Source of the DNA: an uncultured Collinsella sp. | Lineage (GTDB): Bacteria; Actinomycetota; Coriobacteriia; Coriobacteriales; Coriobacteriaceae | Reading direction: 5' to 3' | Length of the DNA: 64,000 nucleotides | Assembly: GCA_958370325.1 (NCBI GenBank) | Contig: CATXJW010000009.1 | Coordinates: forward strand, 1-64,000 | Part shown: positions 36,149 through 45,208 of the stretch, piece after piece | How positions within the stretch are numbered: the first letter of the stretch is position 1 | Layout: each line of letters starts with the position of its first letter | Notes under the pieces: model-generated | What the model was told of the DNA's origin: nothing | Databases searched by the model: none | What the model saw: only the letters and a program-made list of their open reading frames with translations | Position numbers and translations under genes: made by a program

Positions 36149-39088
36149 ATGGCCAGACCGTTTAGTCCCAGTGAAGCAAAAGCAGTCGTCGCGAAAGCTC
36201 AGGAGCTGTTGGGCGACATCGAGGTTATTTCGAAGGCCACGATATACGGACCCGACAACTATAGGAATGCGATCGCGCAAGCCAAGACGGAAACGCTGAA
36301 CAAAGAACTTCGACGGATTAAAGTCTCCGACCTTCCAACACCGGCGAGCACGCAAAAGAAGTTGGCAGACCAGAAGATCAAGACGGCATACGACCTCTAC
36401 TGTCGTGGCGAATTGGCAGAAGACGACCAACACGTTAAAAAGCTCGTACGCGTGGCGAATGAATGCGCCGACGCAATCCGCGAGCTCTATCGACCCAAGC
36501 CGAAGAGTACCCATATGCGCAACGCGCTCTTTTTAGCCGCCCGCTACTATAAGTCCGCCTTGCTTGCCGAACTCTACGAATCCGCAATACGTGACGCCCA
36601 CGACATCCCAAATGCCTGCGGCCTTGTAGGACAAAACAGTGGCAGGCTACGCTGGCTTCTGCTGAATGCCGCCGATAAGCAGACGACGGAAGCGGCGTAT
36701 CGACGCCTCGTGCAATTTACGGACAACTCCAATAGCAAGTTTATAAAGGATGGCCGTCTTCAGGCGAACGGTATCCTCGGCATGGACCCAAGCATCCCAC
36801 TTGGACCGGAAACCAAGCAAAGGGCCATTAGGGTTATCGCCGAGGACGCCGGCGAGAACCTCTTTGCAGCCGACGCAAAGCCCAACAGGGACGAAATTGA
36901 AGCTGCCGTCTATAACGCTGAAGGCAAAATTCCCGGAAGCGCAATTTCTAAACTGGAAAAAGAGCTTAGACGCAGCGAGCCCCCGATCCGCAAGCAAGCA
37001 AACAAGGTTCGCCACGCCGATGCTTTGTGCTACGTTTCCGAGCAATCGGTCGACATCCTCAAGGACTTGGTTCCAGGCGTTCGCGTCAAGCGCATCAAGG
37101 ATGCTGGGTACACGACGCTCGGCCAGATTATATATGAAAGAGGATTTGGCCCTGAAAAGCAGCTTATGGAAGGCTATTGGCTACGCTCCCGCTTGAGCCG
37201 CATCAACGGCATTAGCGAGAGCGCTGCCGGCAGAATCGTTGAGGCCATTGAGCAGCAGGTCGACATGCTTGCAAAAAGCGGCAAGATCAAGCTGAATCCC
37301 GATAATAAAAAGCCAGAGGACACGGCACTTCTTCAGGAAGTCTATAAACACTTTGAGCTCGAAGATCTGCTCAACGAGACTAAGGCCGTGTCGGCGCGCA
37401 TTGCCCAAGAATTTTCGGAACTGCAAGACCAGCTCATGCCGGCGCTCGATGCGTATAGCTGGCTTATTTGTAAGGATCACGATGCTGTTTACAGCACATA
37501 CGAAAAACTCAACAATCTTACAACCGGCGCAGAGCTCAAAGGGATCAACGGTTACGCTAAGCGCGACCTCATAGAGCCGGACGAGAAAACAGTGTGGAAG
37601 CTCTTCGAAGCCGACCCTATCCGCGTCTATAACCTGCTCGAGAAAATCATTCCCGAAGCGTTTTCTTCGACCTCCAACGGCTACGGCCTGCCCGAGAAGC
37701 TCGCCAACCAGATTAAAACGACGACGTTTGATACCACGGGACTTAAGTGTGAGCTCCGTACGTACCAAACGTGGGGTGTTCGCTATATCCTGCACCAGGG
37801 CAATGCGCTGCTGGGCGACGAGATGGGTCTGGGCAAGACGGTCCAGGCAATCGCCACGATGACCGCACTCAAAAACAAGGGCGCCAAGAAGTTTTTGGTC
37901 GTCTGCCCCGCCAGTGTTCTCGAAAACTGGGTACGCGAGGTACGCAAGCACAGCGACCTTACGTGCATTAAAATCCACGGGCCCGCAAAGGATCTCCAAG
38001 CAAGGACATGGCTGGACGGACTGGATGTGGGCGTCACCAATTACGAGAGCACGGCGTACATCGAGCTGGATCCCCCGAGAAAGCTCGACCTGGTCGTCGT
38101 CGACGAGGCCCATTACATTAAAAATCCAAGCGCCAAGCGAAGCATCAACACGCTCAACTTGTGCAAGCGGGCAAAGCACGTTTTGTTTATGTCGGGTACG
38201 CCGCTCGAAAACAAGGTCGACGAGATGATCGGGCTTGTTTCGCACCTCAACAAAAAGGCCGCGCGTGAAGCGGGCAAATACGCCAGCAGATTTAGTTCGG
38301 CGGAGTTTAGAGATGCCCTGGCACCGGTTTACTACCGCCGCAAGCGCGAGGACGTGCTCTCGGAGCTGCCCGACCTTATCGAAAACAGCGAGTGGTGCCA
38401 GATGGGGTCTTCGGAACTCCAGCAGTACTACCTGACCCTGCGGATGCGAAACCCAATGCAAATCCGACGGCTGTCGTGGAATGCCCCAGACCCCAGCGAC
38501 TCGTCCAAGCTCAAACGCCTGCGCGAGATTGTCGCCGATGCCAAGGACGAAAACCGCAAGGTCCTGGTGTTTTCGTTCTTCCACGACACCATCGACGTGG
38601 TGCGCTCGGCGTTTGGAAGTGCGTGCTACGGCCCCATTAGCGGCTCTACCCCACTCAATAAACGCCAACAGATTATCGACTCGTTTGACGCGGCGCCCGC
38701 GGGCTCTGTCCTGGTGGCGCAGATTCAGTCGGGCGGCACGGGCCTTAATATTCAGTCGGCGAGCGTCGTCGTACTGTGCGAGCCGCAATACAAGCCCTCA
38801 ATCGAAAACCAGGCCATTTCGCGCGCGTACCGCATGGGACAGTCGCGCAACGTGCTGGTCTACCGTCTGCTGTGCAAGGACACGATTGACGAGCGTATCA
38901 TGTCGATTCTCGGTCGTAAGCAGGGGGACTTTGACGCCTTTGCGGACAAGTCGACCGCAGCCGAAGTCGACATGCAAAACGAGCTCGAAGTCAAACAAGA
39001 GCAACTCAACGCCATGTTCGACGAAGAGATCAAGCGCCTGGAGAGCCTGATGCCGTCGCTCGCAGACCTGGACCTGCCGGAGGAGTAA
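36149..39088 (+). CDS. SNF2-family helicase with helix-hairpin-helix-type N-terminus
   Basis: The 979-residue protein starts at the ATG behind CAGGAG; an in-frame TTG nine codons earlier is less likely. The N-terminal 500 residues contain helix-hairpin-helix-like segments (IKDAGYTTLGQIIYERGF and LSRINGISESAAGRIVEAIE). The SNF2 ATPase core follows: motif I GDEMGLGKTVQAIATM near 555, motif II VVDEAHYIKN near 651, MSGTPLEN, and motif VI SRAYRMGQSRNVLVYRL near 890. It is divergent from the 1560-residue gene with a shared control region, and probably belongs to the same system as a DNA translocase or remodeller. Base composition is ordinary for the window. Confidence 0.9.
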   Translation: MARPFSPSEAKAVVAKAQELLGDIEVISKATIYGPDNYRNAIAQAKTETLNKELRRIKVSDLPTPASTQKKLADQKIKTAYDLYCRGELAEDDQHVKKLVRVANECADAIRELYRPKPKSTHMRNALFLAARYYKSALLAELYESAIRDAHDIPNACGLVGQNSGRLRWLLLNAADKQTTEAAYRRLVQFTDNSNSKFIKDGRLQANGILGMDPSIPLGPETKQRAIRVIAEDAGENLFAADAKPNRDEIEAAVYNAEGKIPGSAISKLEKELRRSEPPIRKQANKVRHADALCYVSEQSVDILKDLVPGVRVKRIKDAGYTTLGQIIYERGFGPEKQLMEGYWLRSRLSRINGISESAAGRIVEAIEQQVDMLAKSGKIKLNPDNKKPEDTALLQEVYKHFELEDLLNETKAVSARIAQEFSELQDQLMPALDAYSWLICKDHDAVYSTYEKLNNLTTGAELKGINGYAKRDLIEPDEKTVWKLFEADPIRVYNLLEKIIPEAFSSTSNGYGLPEKLANQIKTTTFDTTGLKCELRTYQTWGVRYILHQGNALLGDEMGLGKTVQAIATMTALKNKGAKKFLVVCPASVLENWVREVRKHSDLTCIKIHGPAKDLQARTWLDGLDVGVTNYESTAYIELDPPRKLDLVVVDEAHYIKNPSAKRSINTLNLCKRAKHVLFMSGTPLENKVDEMIGLVSHLNKKAAREAGKYASRFSSAEFRDALAPVYYRRKREDVLSELPDLIENSEWCQMGSSELQQYYLTLRMRNPMQIRRLSWNAPDPSDSSKLKRLREIVADAKDENRKVLVFSFFHDTIDVVRSAFGSACYGPISGSTPLNKRQQIIDSFDAAPAGSVLVAQIQSGGTGLNIQSASVVVLCEPQYKPSIENQAISRAYRMGQSRNVLVYRLLCKDTIDERIMSILGRKQGDFDAFADKSTAAEVDMQNELEVKQEQLNAMFDEEIKRLESLMPSLADLDLPEE

Positions 39089-39220
39089 ACCCCTCCCCCA
39101 TGTAACCATCCTGTAAATCATAGCGGCGCACTCGAGTTTTACCGTGATGGTGTCGCGCCTGGCGCTCCACTGTGCTAAAGTATCCCGAACGTCCAAACCA
39201 CTACGAGGGGGAATTAGAAG

Positions 39221-40345
39221 ATGGCACGTGTGCACAACTTCTCAGCTGGCCCGGCCGCGCTGCCTACAAGCGTGCTCGCCGAGATCGCCGACGAGATGAT
39301 GGACTACCGCGGTTGCGGCATGTCCGTGCTCGAGATGAGCCATCGATCTAGCATGTACCAGCAGATTATCGACGACGCCGAGGCAACCCTGCGCCGCCTG
39401 CTGAGCATCCCCGACAACTACCGCGTCCTGTTTTTGCAGGGCGGCGCCACGCTGCAGTTTGCGGGCATCCCCATGAACCTCATGCGCCGCGGCCGCGCCG
39501 GCTACGTCGTGACCGGCAACTTCGCCAACAAGGCGTACAAGGAGGCCGCCAAGTACGGCGAGGCCGTGCTGCTCGCGAGCTCCGAGGACACCAACTTCGA
39601 CCGCATTCCCACCATGGCCGACGTCAACGCGCGCATCGCCGCCGAGGCCGCGGGCAACGGGCTCGACTACGTCTACATCTGCCAGAACAACACCATCTTT
39701 GGCACCATGTACCACGAGCTGCCTAACTGCGGCGATGTGCCGCTGGTCGCCGATGTTTCGAGCTGCTTTCTGTCGCAGCCGCTCGACGTTGAGCGCTACG
39801 GGCTCATTTATGCCGGCGCGCAGAAAAACGCCGGCGCTGCGGGCGTGACCGTGGTTATCGTGCGCGACGATCTGATCGCCGACGGCCCGGCCTTTGCGCA
39901 GACGCCGCAGTACATGGACCTTAAGACCCAGGCCGCCAAGGGCTCCATGCTCAACACGCCCAACACCTTTGGCATTTACGTATGCGGCAAGGTGTTCCGT
40001 TGGGTGGAGCAAACCGGCGGACTTGCCGCCATGGCCGAGCGCAACTGGGCCAAGGCCAACCTGCTCTACGACCTGCTCGAGCACAGCAAACTATTCCACG
40101 GCACCGCGCAGACAGACAGTCGCTCCATCGCCAACGTCACCTTCCGCACCGGCGATGCCGAACTCGACGCGGCCTTTGTTGCGGGCGCGGCAGAGCACCA
40201 GATCCAAAACGTCAAGGGCCATCGCCTGGTGGGCGGCATGCGCGCCAGCGTCTACAACGCCGTGACCATGGAAGACGTGCAGGCACTGGCCTCGTACATG
40301 AAGGACTTCGAAGTGCAGCATAGTTTGAGCCCGCGATCTAACTAG
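39221..40345 (+). CDS. serC: Phosphoserine aminotransferase
   Basis: SerC converts 3-phosphohydroxypyruvate and glutamate to phosphoserine and 2-oxoglutarate in serine synthesis. The 374-residue protein begins with the family signature HNFSAGPAALP and keeps MSHRSSMY, the GGATLQFAGIPMNL loop and the PLP-lysine region YGLIYAGAQKNAGAAG. It is followed 69 bp later by serA on the same strand, giving a serine pathway operon; serB is not here. The start follows GAGGGGG. It marks the return to core chromosome after the defence island. Confidence 0.97.
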   Translation: MARVHNFSAGPAALPTSVLAEIADEMMDYRGCGMSVLEMSHRSSMYQQIIDDAEATLRRLLSIPDNYRVLFLQGGATLQFAGIPMNLMRRGRAGYVVTGNFANKAYKEAAKYGEAVLLASSEDTNFDRIPTMADVNARIAAEAAGNGLDYVYICQNNTIFGTMYHELPNCGDVPLVADVSSCFLSQPLDVERYGLIYAGAQKNAGAAGVTVVIVRDDLIADGPAFAQTPQYMDLKTQAAKGSMLNTPNTFGIYVCGKVFRWVEQTGGLAAMAERNWAKANLLYDLLEHSKLFHGTAQTDSRSIANVTFRTGDAELDAAFVAGAAEHQIQNVKGHRLVGGMRASVYNAVTMEDVQALASYMKDFEVQHSLSPRSN

Positions 40346-40414
40346 CCCGCAACACGCGGGCCGACCAGCCACCTCAGACCACTTGTTTTAGACAAACCTG
40401 CTAAGGAGTTTTCC

Positions 40415-41578
40415 ATGCGCAAGATCAAGACCATCGACGACATTACCAAGGACGGCAAAGTCGAGTTTGGCGAGGGCTACGAATTTGTAAGCACCGCCGA
40501 GGAGGCCGACGCCATCCTGATGCGCTCCACCGACCTGCACGGCTACGAGCTGCCCGAGGGCATTCGCGCCATCGCCCGCTGCGGCGCCGGCGTCAACAAC
40601 ATCCCCGTCGAAGAGTACGCCAAGAAGGGCGTCGTCGTCTTTAACTCCCCCGGCGCCAACAGCAACGCCGTCAAGGAGCTCGTCCTGGGCATGCTGGTGC
40701 TCTCGAGCCGTGGCGTGGTGCAGTCGATGAACTGGGTGCGCGACAACGCCGACGACCCCGAGATTCAGGTCGATGCCGAGAAGGCCAAGAAGGCCTTTGT
40801 GGGCCGCGAGCTCAAGGGCAAGCGCATCGGCGTCATCGGTCTGGGCAACGTGGGCTCCAAGGTCGCCAACGCCTGCGTCGACCTGGGCATGGACGTCTAC
40901 GGCTACGATCCGTTCATTTCCGTTGAGCACGCGTGGGTGCTAAGCCGCGAGGTGCAGCGCGTGGGCACGCTCGAGGACCTGTGCCGCGGCTGCGACTACC
41001 TCACCGTGCACGTGCCCAGCAAGGCCGACACCATCGGCATGATCAGCACCGAGCAGATCAACCTGCTGGCCCCGGACGCCGTGCTCATCAACTACGCGCG
41101 CGAGACCATCATTGACGAGGACGCCGTCGACGCCGCCCTGCGCGAGGGCAAGCTCAGCTGGTTTAGCTGCGACTTTGCCACGCCCAAGACCGTCAAGATG
41201 CCCAACACGTTTATCACCACGCACTCGGGCGCAGGCACCGGCGAGGCCGAGGCCAACTGTGCCGACATGGCCATCAGCGAGCTCAAGGATTACCTGGAGA
41301 ACGGCAATATCGCGCACAGCGTCAACTACCCCGCCTGCAGCATGGGCAAGGCGCGCGCCGCAAGCCGCATCGCCTGCCTGCACGCCAACGTGCCTAACAT
41401 GATCGGCCAGATCACGGCAATCCTGGCCAAGGACAATGCCAACGTGCAGCGTATGACCAACGAGTCCGCTGGCGAAAACGCCTACACCATGTTCGACACC
41501 GACGAGCACCTGGACAGCAGCACCATCGAGGCGCTCAAGCAGATTCCGTCGATGTATCGCGTGCGCGTGATCAAATAG
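40415..41578 (+). CDS. serA: D-3-phosphoglycerate dehydrogenase
   Basis: SerA oxidises 3-phosphoglycerate with NAD+, the first step of serine synthesis. The 387-residue protein shows the dinucleotide-binding GVIGLGNVGSKVAN near 145, the substrate region CGAGVNNIPVEEYAKKGV, and a C-terminal ACT domain (about 315-387, ASRIACLHANVPNMIGQI) that likely mediates serine feedback. The shorter catalytic-plus-ACT layout is the common bacterial form. An AAGGAG site precedes the ATG. A perfect terminator hairpin follows at 41619. Confidence 0.97.
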   Translation: MRKIKTIDDITKDGKVEFGEGYEFVSTAEEADAILMRSTDLHGYELPEGIRAIARCGAGVNNIPVEEYAKKGVVVFNSPGANSNAVKELVLGMLVLSSRGVVQSMNWVRDNADDPEIQVDAEKAKKAFVGRELKGKRIGVIGLGNVGSKVANACVDLGMDVYGYDPFISVEHAWVLSREVQRVGTLEDLCRGCDYLTVHVPSKADTIGMISTEQINLLAPDAVLINYARETIIDEDAVDAALREGKLSWFSCDFATPKTVKMPNTFITTHSGAGTGEAEANCADMAISELKDYLENGNIAHSVNYPACSMGKARAASRIACLHANVPNMIGQITAILAKDNANVQRMTNESAGENAYTMFDTDEHLDSSTIEALKQIPSMYRVRVIK

Positions 41579-41618
41579 CTCCGGCGCCAAGCCTGCGAGG
41601 CAGTCCATGAAGCCCATT

Positions 41619-41653
41619 CGGCCCCCGTTTTAACGAAACGGGGGCCGATTTCG
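41619..41653 (+). terminator. Intrinsic terminator of serC-serA
   Basis: A perfect 12-bp stem CGGCCCCCGTTT / AAACGGGGGCCG with loop TAACG, followed by ATTTCGTT. It lies 40 bp after the serA stop. Confidence 0.85.
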
Positions 41654-41671
41654 TTGCTCCGGCTGGTTTTG

Positions 41672-41848
41672 AAAATGCTATCCATAATAAGTTTTTTCGG
41701 ATAATCGACAGTCCCACCCAAATCACTGAGCACACCTGCTTTGATAAACAGCTTTATCAGGGGCTTTAGTAGGTAAAAATCGATCTCTATATATCACATT
41801 CAAGTTGACTGTCTATTTTCCGAAACAACTTATTCTGGATAGCATTTT
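41672..41848. mobile_element. MITE-like element with 42-bp terminal inverted repeats
   Basis: Two 42-bp arms at 41672-41713 and 41807-41848 are reverse complements with 38 of 42 positions matching. The left arm opens AAAATGCTATCCA and the right arm closes with TGGATAGCATTTT. The 93-bp centre is AT-rich and non-coding. No transposase is nearby. The size and long inverted ends fit a miniature inverted-repeat element, though target-site duplications are not obvious. Confidence 0.6.
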
Positions 41849-41927
41849 TAATGCCCTTCCAAGGCGAAACTGAAGCCTTTTTCGCGACCAAAACTCTAGT
41901 TCACGCGACCGTTTTCCACCCGCGCGA

Positions 41928-42977
41928 CTACATTTCCGCCCAATCGATAAAAATCTCCTCACGAAGCCGCCGTTCGAGCTCCTGCTGCCGAGGCGTCTTG
42001 TCTTTCAGTGGCGCATCGAGATAGGACATAATGAGCTCCATCGCCACGCGGAAGGCATCGGAGTCGGCCAGCTGACCATAGGTCATCAGAACGACGGGAT
42101 ATCCCATGGCTTGCAGCGCCGTCGTTCGATCGGAGTCCGAGATCTTGGATTCAATGGATCCGTGAATGGCTTTACCTTGGCATTCAACCAGGCACTCTCG
42201 GCTACCGTCCTTATTTGACAGCAAGATATCGGCGTAGCGCCTATCAAGCCCCGAAATCAGGCGGGCGCTGCGCGTCATGCGAATCTCGACGTTATTGGTA
42301 AGGCGCAGCCCTTCGCCGCCGCGCAACCTCGTAAGGCCAAACAGCATCGAAGCCTGGACCTCGAGCGGCGATGCCGCCACCCCCGTAACGCATTTAGCGG
42401 CACGCGTGAACGATTTAGCGCCGCGGAACCCCGGGATCTTATCGACGTACTCTGTAAGTTCAGAGAGCTCAATCAGGGGAGGTCGTTTCCACAAGTCCGT
42501 TGGACTCCCCGAGACATCCTTTACGTTTTCCCAGCCCAACCGTGCGTCACCCCACTGGCCCCCATATGCCTGCACAAGTGCCGACTTTACCTGAGGCGCA
42601 ATCTTGCACACGGCAAAGGTGCCGCACATCTCATACATGCACATGATCAGACGCTCGTTTGAGACCGAGGAAGCCAGGGACAGCAGGGTAAAGAGTGGGG
42701 ACGCGACATCGAGGCCAAACTCTGTCTGCCGCACGGAATCAAACGGCCTCTCCCCGTTCCAAACATGCCTGACAATGCGATCGCCCTTACGCCCGCAGCT
42801 GCCCTGCGACAACACGTGTAACGGGGTGCCCAGGAAATGCTTGACGAGCGGATGCTCACAAAGATGCTCCCTGCGCTGATCGTCCGCAGAATCGGGCAGG
42901 TCCGGCATTATCGCCAAGACCTGTGGAGGTATCCGGTGATACCGAAAGGCAGATATGTCGCACAGCATGTCGTCCAT
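41928..42977 (-). CDS. Unrecognised protein with PD-(D/E)XK-like nuclease region
   Basis: The 349-residue protein has a long N-terminal region without known motifs and a C-terminal segment with a nuclease-like arrangement: RYADILLSN near 247, VECQGKAIH near 262, and a later RTTALQAMGYPVVLMTYGQL, recalling DUF559/Vsr-type folds with a D...E-x-Q/K centre. The ATG at 42977 is chosen because no good site serves the TTG at 43025, although the latter would add 16 basic residues. It lies alone between a MITE-like element and a divergent peptidase gene. A DNA-cleaving or defence role is inference. Confidence 0.65.
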   Translation of the reverse strand: MDDMLCDISAFRYHRIPPQVLAIMPDLPDSADDQRREHLCEHPLVKHFLGTPLHVLSQGSCGRKGDRIVRHVWNGERPFDSVRQTEFGLDVASPLFTLLSLASSVSNERLIMCMYEMCGTFAVCKIAPQVKSALVQAYGGQWGDARLGWENVKDVSGSPTDLWKRPPLIELSELTEYVDKIPGFRGAKSFTRAAKCVTGVAASPLEVQASMLFGLTRLRGGEGLRLTNNVEIRMTRSARLISGLDRRYADILLSNKDGSRECLVECQGKAIHGSIESKISDSDRTTALQAMGYPVVLMTYGQLADSDAFRVAMELIMSYLDAPLKDKTPRQQELERRLREEIFIDWAEM

Positions 42978-43131
42978 GAAGGGTACGTACCCACCGCGTC
43001 GTTTGTAAACCCGCCTGGACGGCAAACGCGCTGGCTCGGCCTGCGAACGGTAAATGCTGCTGCGCGCGCATCGCGGATCTCTCAGGAGGCTTACAATCGG
43101 TTTGGAAAACAGACTGATTGTGAGGTTGCAT

Positions 43132-44352
43132 ATGGTTGATGAGGACTTTGTCTGGCGGCTTGCTCAGGAGCTTGTGCGGATCGACAGCTCAGACCCGGGC
43201 GCGTATGAGGGCGAGATTGAACACTTCATTAAGAGGCTCATTGAGCAGCAGCTGGCACAACTTGGTAGCTCTGCGCTCGATGCCGTGCAGGTTGAGGAAC
43301 TCGAGGTGCTGCCCGGGCGCCGCAACCTTAAAGTCACCGTGCCGGGCCAAAGCGACGAGGCGCAACTCGTCTACATCTGCCACATGGATACCGTCACCCT
43401 GGGCGATGGCTGGGAGGCAGACACGCCGCCGCTCGGGGCGGTTGTGCGCAACGACAGGCTCTATGGCCGGGGCGCCTGCGACATGAAGGGCGGCCTGGCC
43501 TGCGCCATTGCCGCACTGGTCCATACGCTCGAGCGCGTGGCGGCGGATGGCGCGCTGCCACGCCGCGGCTTTTCGCTCATCTGCTCGGTCGACGAGGAAG
43601 ACTTCATGCGCGGCTCAGAGGCCGCGATCGATGCTGGCTGGGTCGGCTCGCGCGAATGGGTGCTGGACACCGAACCCACCGACGGACAGATCCAGGTGGC
43701 GCACAAGGGGCGTACGTGGTTCGAGATCGAGATGGCCGGCGTCACGGCTCATGCAAGCCAGCCTTGGAAGGGCGCCGACGCCGTCGCCGCCATGGCCGAG
43801 GTCGTGTGCTCGCTTCGTCGCACGTTTGCGACGCTGCCCGTGCATGATGAGCTGGGTCCTTCGACCATCACGTTTGGACAGATAGAGGGCGGCTATCGCC
43901 CCTATGTCGTGCCCGACCACGCCAAGGTCTGGGTCGACATGCGCCTGACACCGCCGACCGACACGACCGCCGCGATCAACATGGTCGAGCAGGCCATTGC
44001 CGCCGCCGAGGACGCCGTTCCCGGTTGCCATGGCAGCTACACCGTGACGGGCGACCGACCCGCCATCGAGCGCGATCCGGCATCTCCCCTTCTAGCTGCG
44101 CTCAAGCACGCAGCAGACGATGTGACGGGCACGGACACGACCGTCGGCTTCTTTACCGGCTACACCGACACCGCCGTCATTGCCGGCAAGACGGGTAACC
44201 GCAACTGCATGAGCTATGGCCCAGGCTCGCTCGCGCTCGCCCACAAGCCCAACGAATATGTGCCCCACGCCGATATCGTTCGCTGCCAGCAAGTGCTGAT
44301 CGCGCTCGCCAACAATACGCTCTGGGGCGCAGATAGCCAAGTTGGGGCATAA
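43132..44352 (+). CDS. M20 family metallopeptidase (ArgE/DapE-like)
   Basis: The 406-residue protein has the zinc-site motifs of the M20 family: YICHMDTV, GRGACDMKGG, the catalytic SVDEEDFMRGSE, and a C-terminal GPGSLALAHKPNEYVPHAD. Members remove acyl groups or cleave small peptides using two zinc ions. ArgE, DapE and related peptidases share this outline, so the substrate is open. The ATG at 43132 is preceded by GAGG. It is followed closely by the DUF1015-like gene on the same strand. Confidence 0.88.
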   Translation: MVDEDFVWRLAQELVRIDSSDPGAYEGEIEHFIKRLIEQQLAQLGSSALDAVQVEELEVLPGRRNLKVTVPGQSDEAQLVYICHMDTVTLGDGWEADTPPLGAVVRNDRLYGRGACDMKGGLACAIAALVHTLERVAADGALPRRGFSLICSVDEEDFMRGSEAAIDAGWVGSREWVLDTEPTDGQIQVAHKGRTWFEIEMAGVTAHASQPWKGADAVAAMAEVVCSLRRTFATLPVHDELGPSTITFGQIEGGYRPYVVPDHAKVWVDMRLTPPTDTTAAINMVEQAIAAAEDAVPGCHGSYTVTGDRPAIERDPASPLLAALKHAADDVTGTDTTVGFFTGYTDTAVIAGKTGNRNCMSYGPGSLALAHKPNEYVPHADIVRCQQVLIALANNTLWGADSQVGA

Positions 44353-44391
44353 TAAGCCGCGAACAAACCGACTCGCGCGTTAGGACCGTCC

Positions 44392-45081
44392 ATGAAAGCT
44401 CTTCCGTTTCCCTGCATCCGCCCGGCTCAGGACCGCGTGCTCGAGGCGCTGCCTGCGATGGACAGCATCCTGAGTGACAGCGGAGCCCTGCGCGGCGCGA
44501 TTACCGATGGGCTTATGCTCAAAGATACGGGCGCGGCGTATTACGTGTACGAATGCTCGGGCGAGCCGGGTCGCGCGACGGGTGTCGTGGCGATTTGCCC
44601 GGTTAACGTACTGACGGGTAGCGACGAGGCTGCCGCCGAGAGCGTCGACGCACTCGCCGCCGCGCGCGCGATCGCCGAGCTTAAGGTGCAGCCCCGCCCT
44701 GTAACGCTCGCCTACGAAGCCTCGCCCGTCATGGATATCATCCTTGGCGCCGCCAAAGAAGGAGCGTCGCTCTATGCCGTCACCGACCCCACCGGCATTA
44801 CGCACCGTGTGTGGGAGGTCAAGCGCGAGGACGCCGTTGCCGCCATCCGAGCCATGCTCGACCAGGCACCGGAGCCGACGCCGGCAGACGACCCCACCTA
44901 CGCTGCCGCGCTGGCAGGGGCGGCGCAGCTCCTAGCAGACGACGCCCGCACAGCCGGCACCTACACGGGCAAAGAGCCGTTCAACTTTACCGTTGCCGCG
45001 CTATTCCCCGCCGCACAGGTCGCCGGCGGCGCACCGCAGGTTCCGACGGGTTTGCTCACCCACCAGATCGCACGGTTCTAA
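44392..45081 (+). CDS. DUF1015-like protein
   Basis: The 229-residue protein starts ALPFPCIRPAQDRVLEALP, close to the opening of DUF1015 family proteins, and keeps YYVYE and YAVTDPTGITHRVWEV, which also fit. It is about half the length of the usual family members (around 400 residues), so it is a shortened form. Activity of the family is not known to me. It sits 39 bp after the M20 peptidase and ends at a strong terminator hairpin. Confidence 0.65.
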   Translation: MKALPFPCIRPAQDRVLEALPAMDSILSDSGALRGAITDGLMLKDTGAAYYVYECSGEPGRATGVVAICPVNVLTGSDEAAAESVDALAAARAIAELKVQPRPVTLAYEASPVMDIILGAAKEGASLYAVTDPTGITHRVWEVKREDAVAAIRAMLDQAPEPTPADDPTYAAALAGAAQLLADDARTAGTYTGKEPFNFTVAALFPAAQVAGGAPQVPTGLLTHQIARF

Positions 45082-45125
45082 TAGAACGTAAACGCCCAGT
45101 ACAAAGACTCGGCAACTCAACAAAC

Positions 45126-45166
45126 AAGGGGCGGGGATACATGCGCATGCATCCCCGCCCCTTTCA
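45126..45166. terminator. Terminator hairpin between convergent genes
   Basis: Perfect 13-bp stem AAGGGGCGGGGAT / ATCCCCGCCCCTT with an inner palindrome CATGCGCATG. It serves the DUF1015-like gene and perhaps the convergent histidine phosphatase gene. Confidence 0.8.
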
Positions 45167-45208
45167 CATCGAGCAATGATGTCGGCGATCCGCGCCGCAA
45201 CGCCAGCG

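Noticed and set aside
9887..39088. Defence island considered as DISARM or Dnd/Dpd because of SNF2 and ParB-like genes
   Set aside because: No DUF1998 protein, cytosine methylase, DndA-E or queuine-transferase-like gene is present, while brxA, brxB, brxC, pglX, pglZ and brxL are all recognisable in BREX-1 order.
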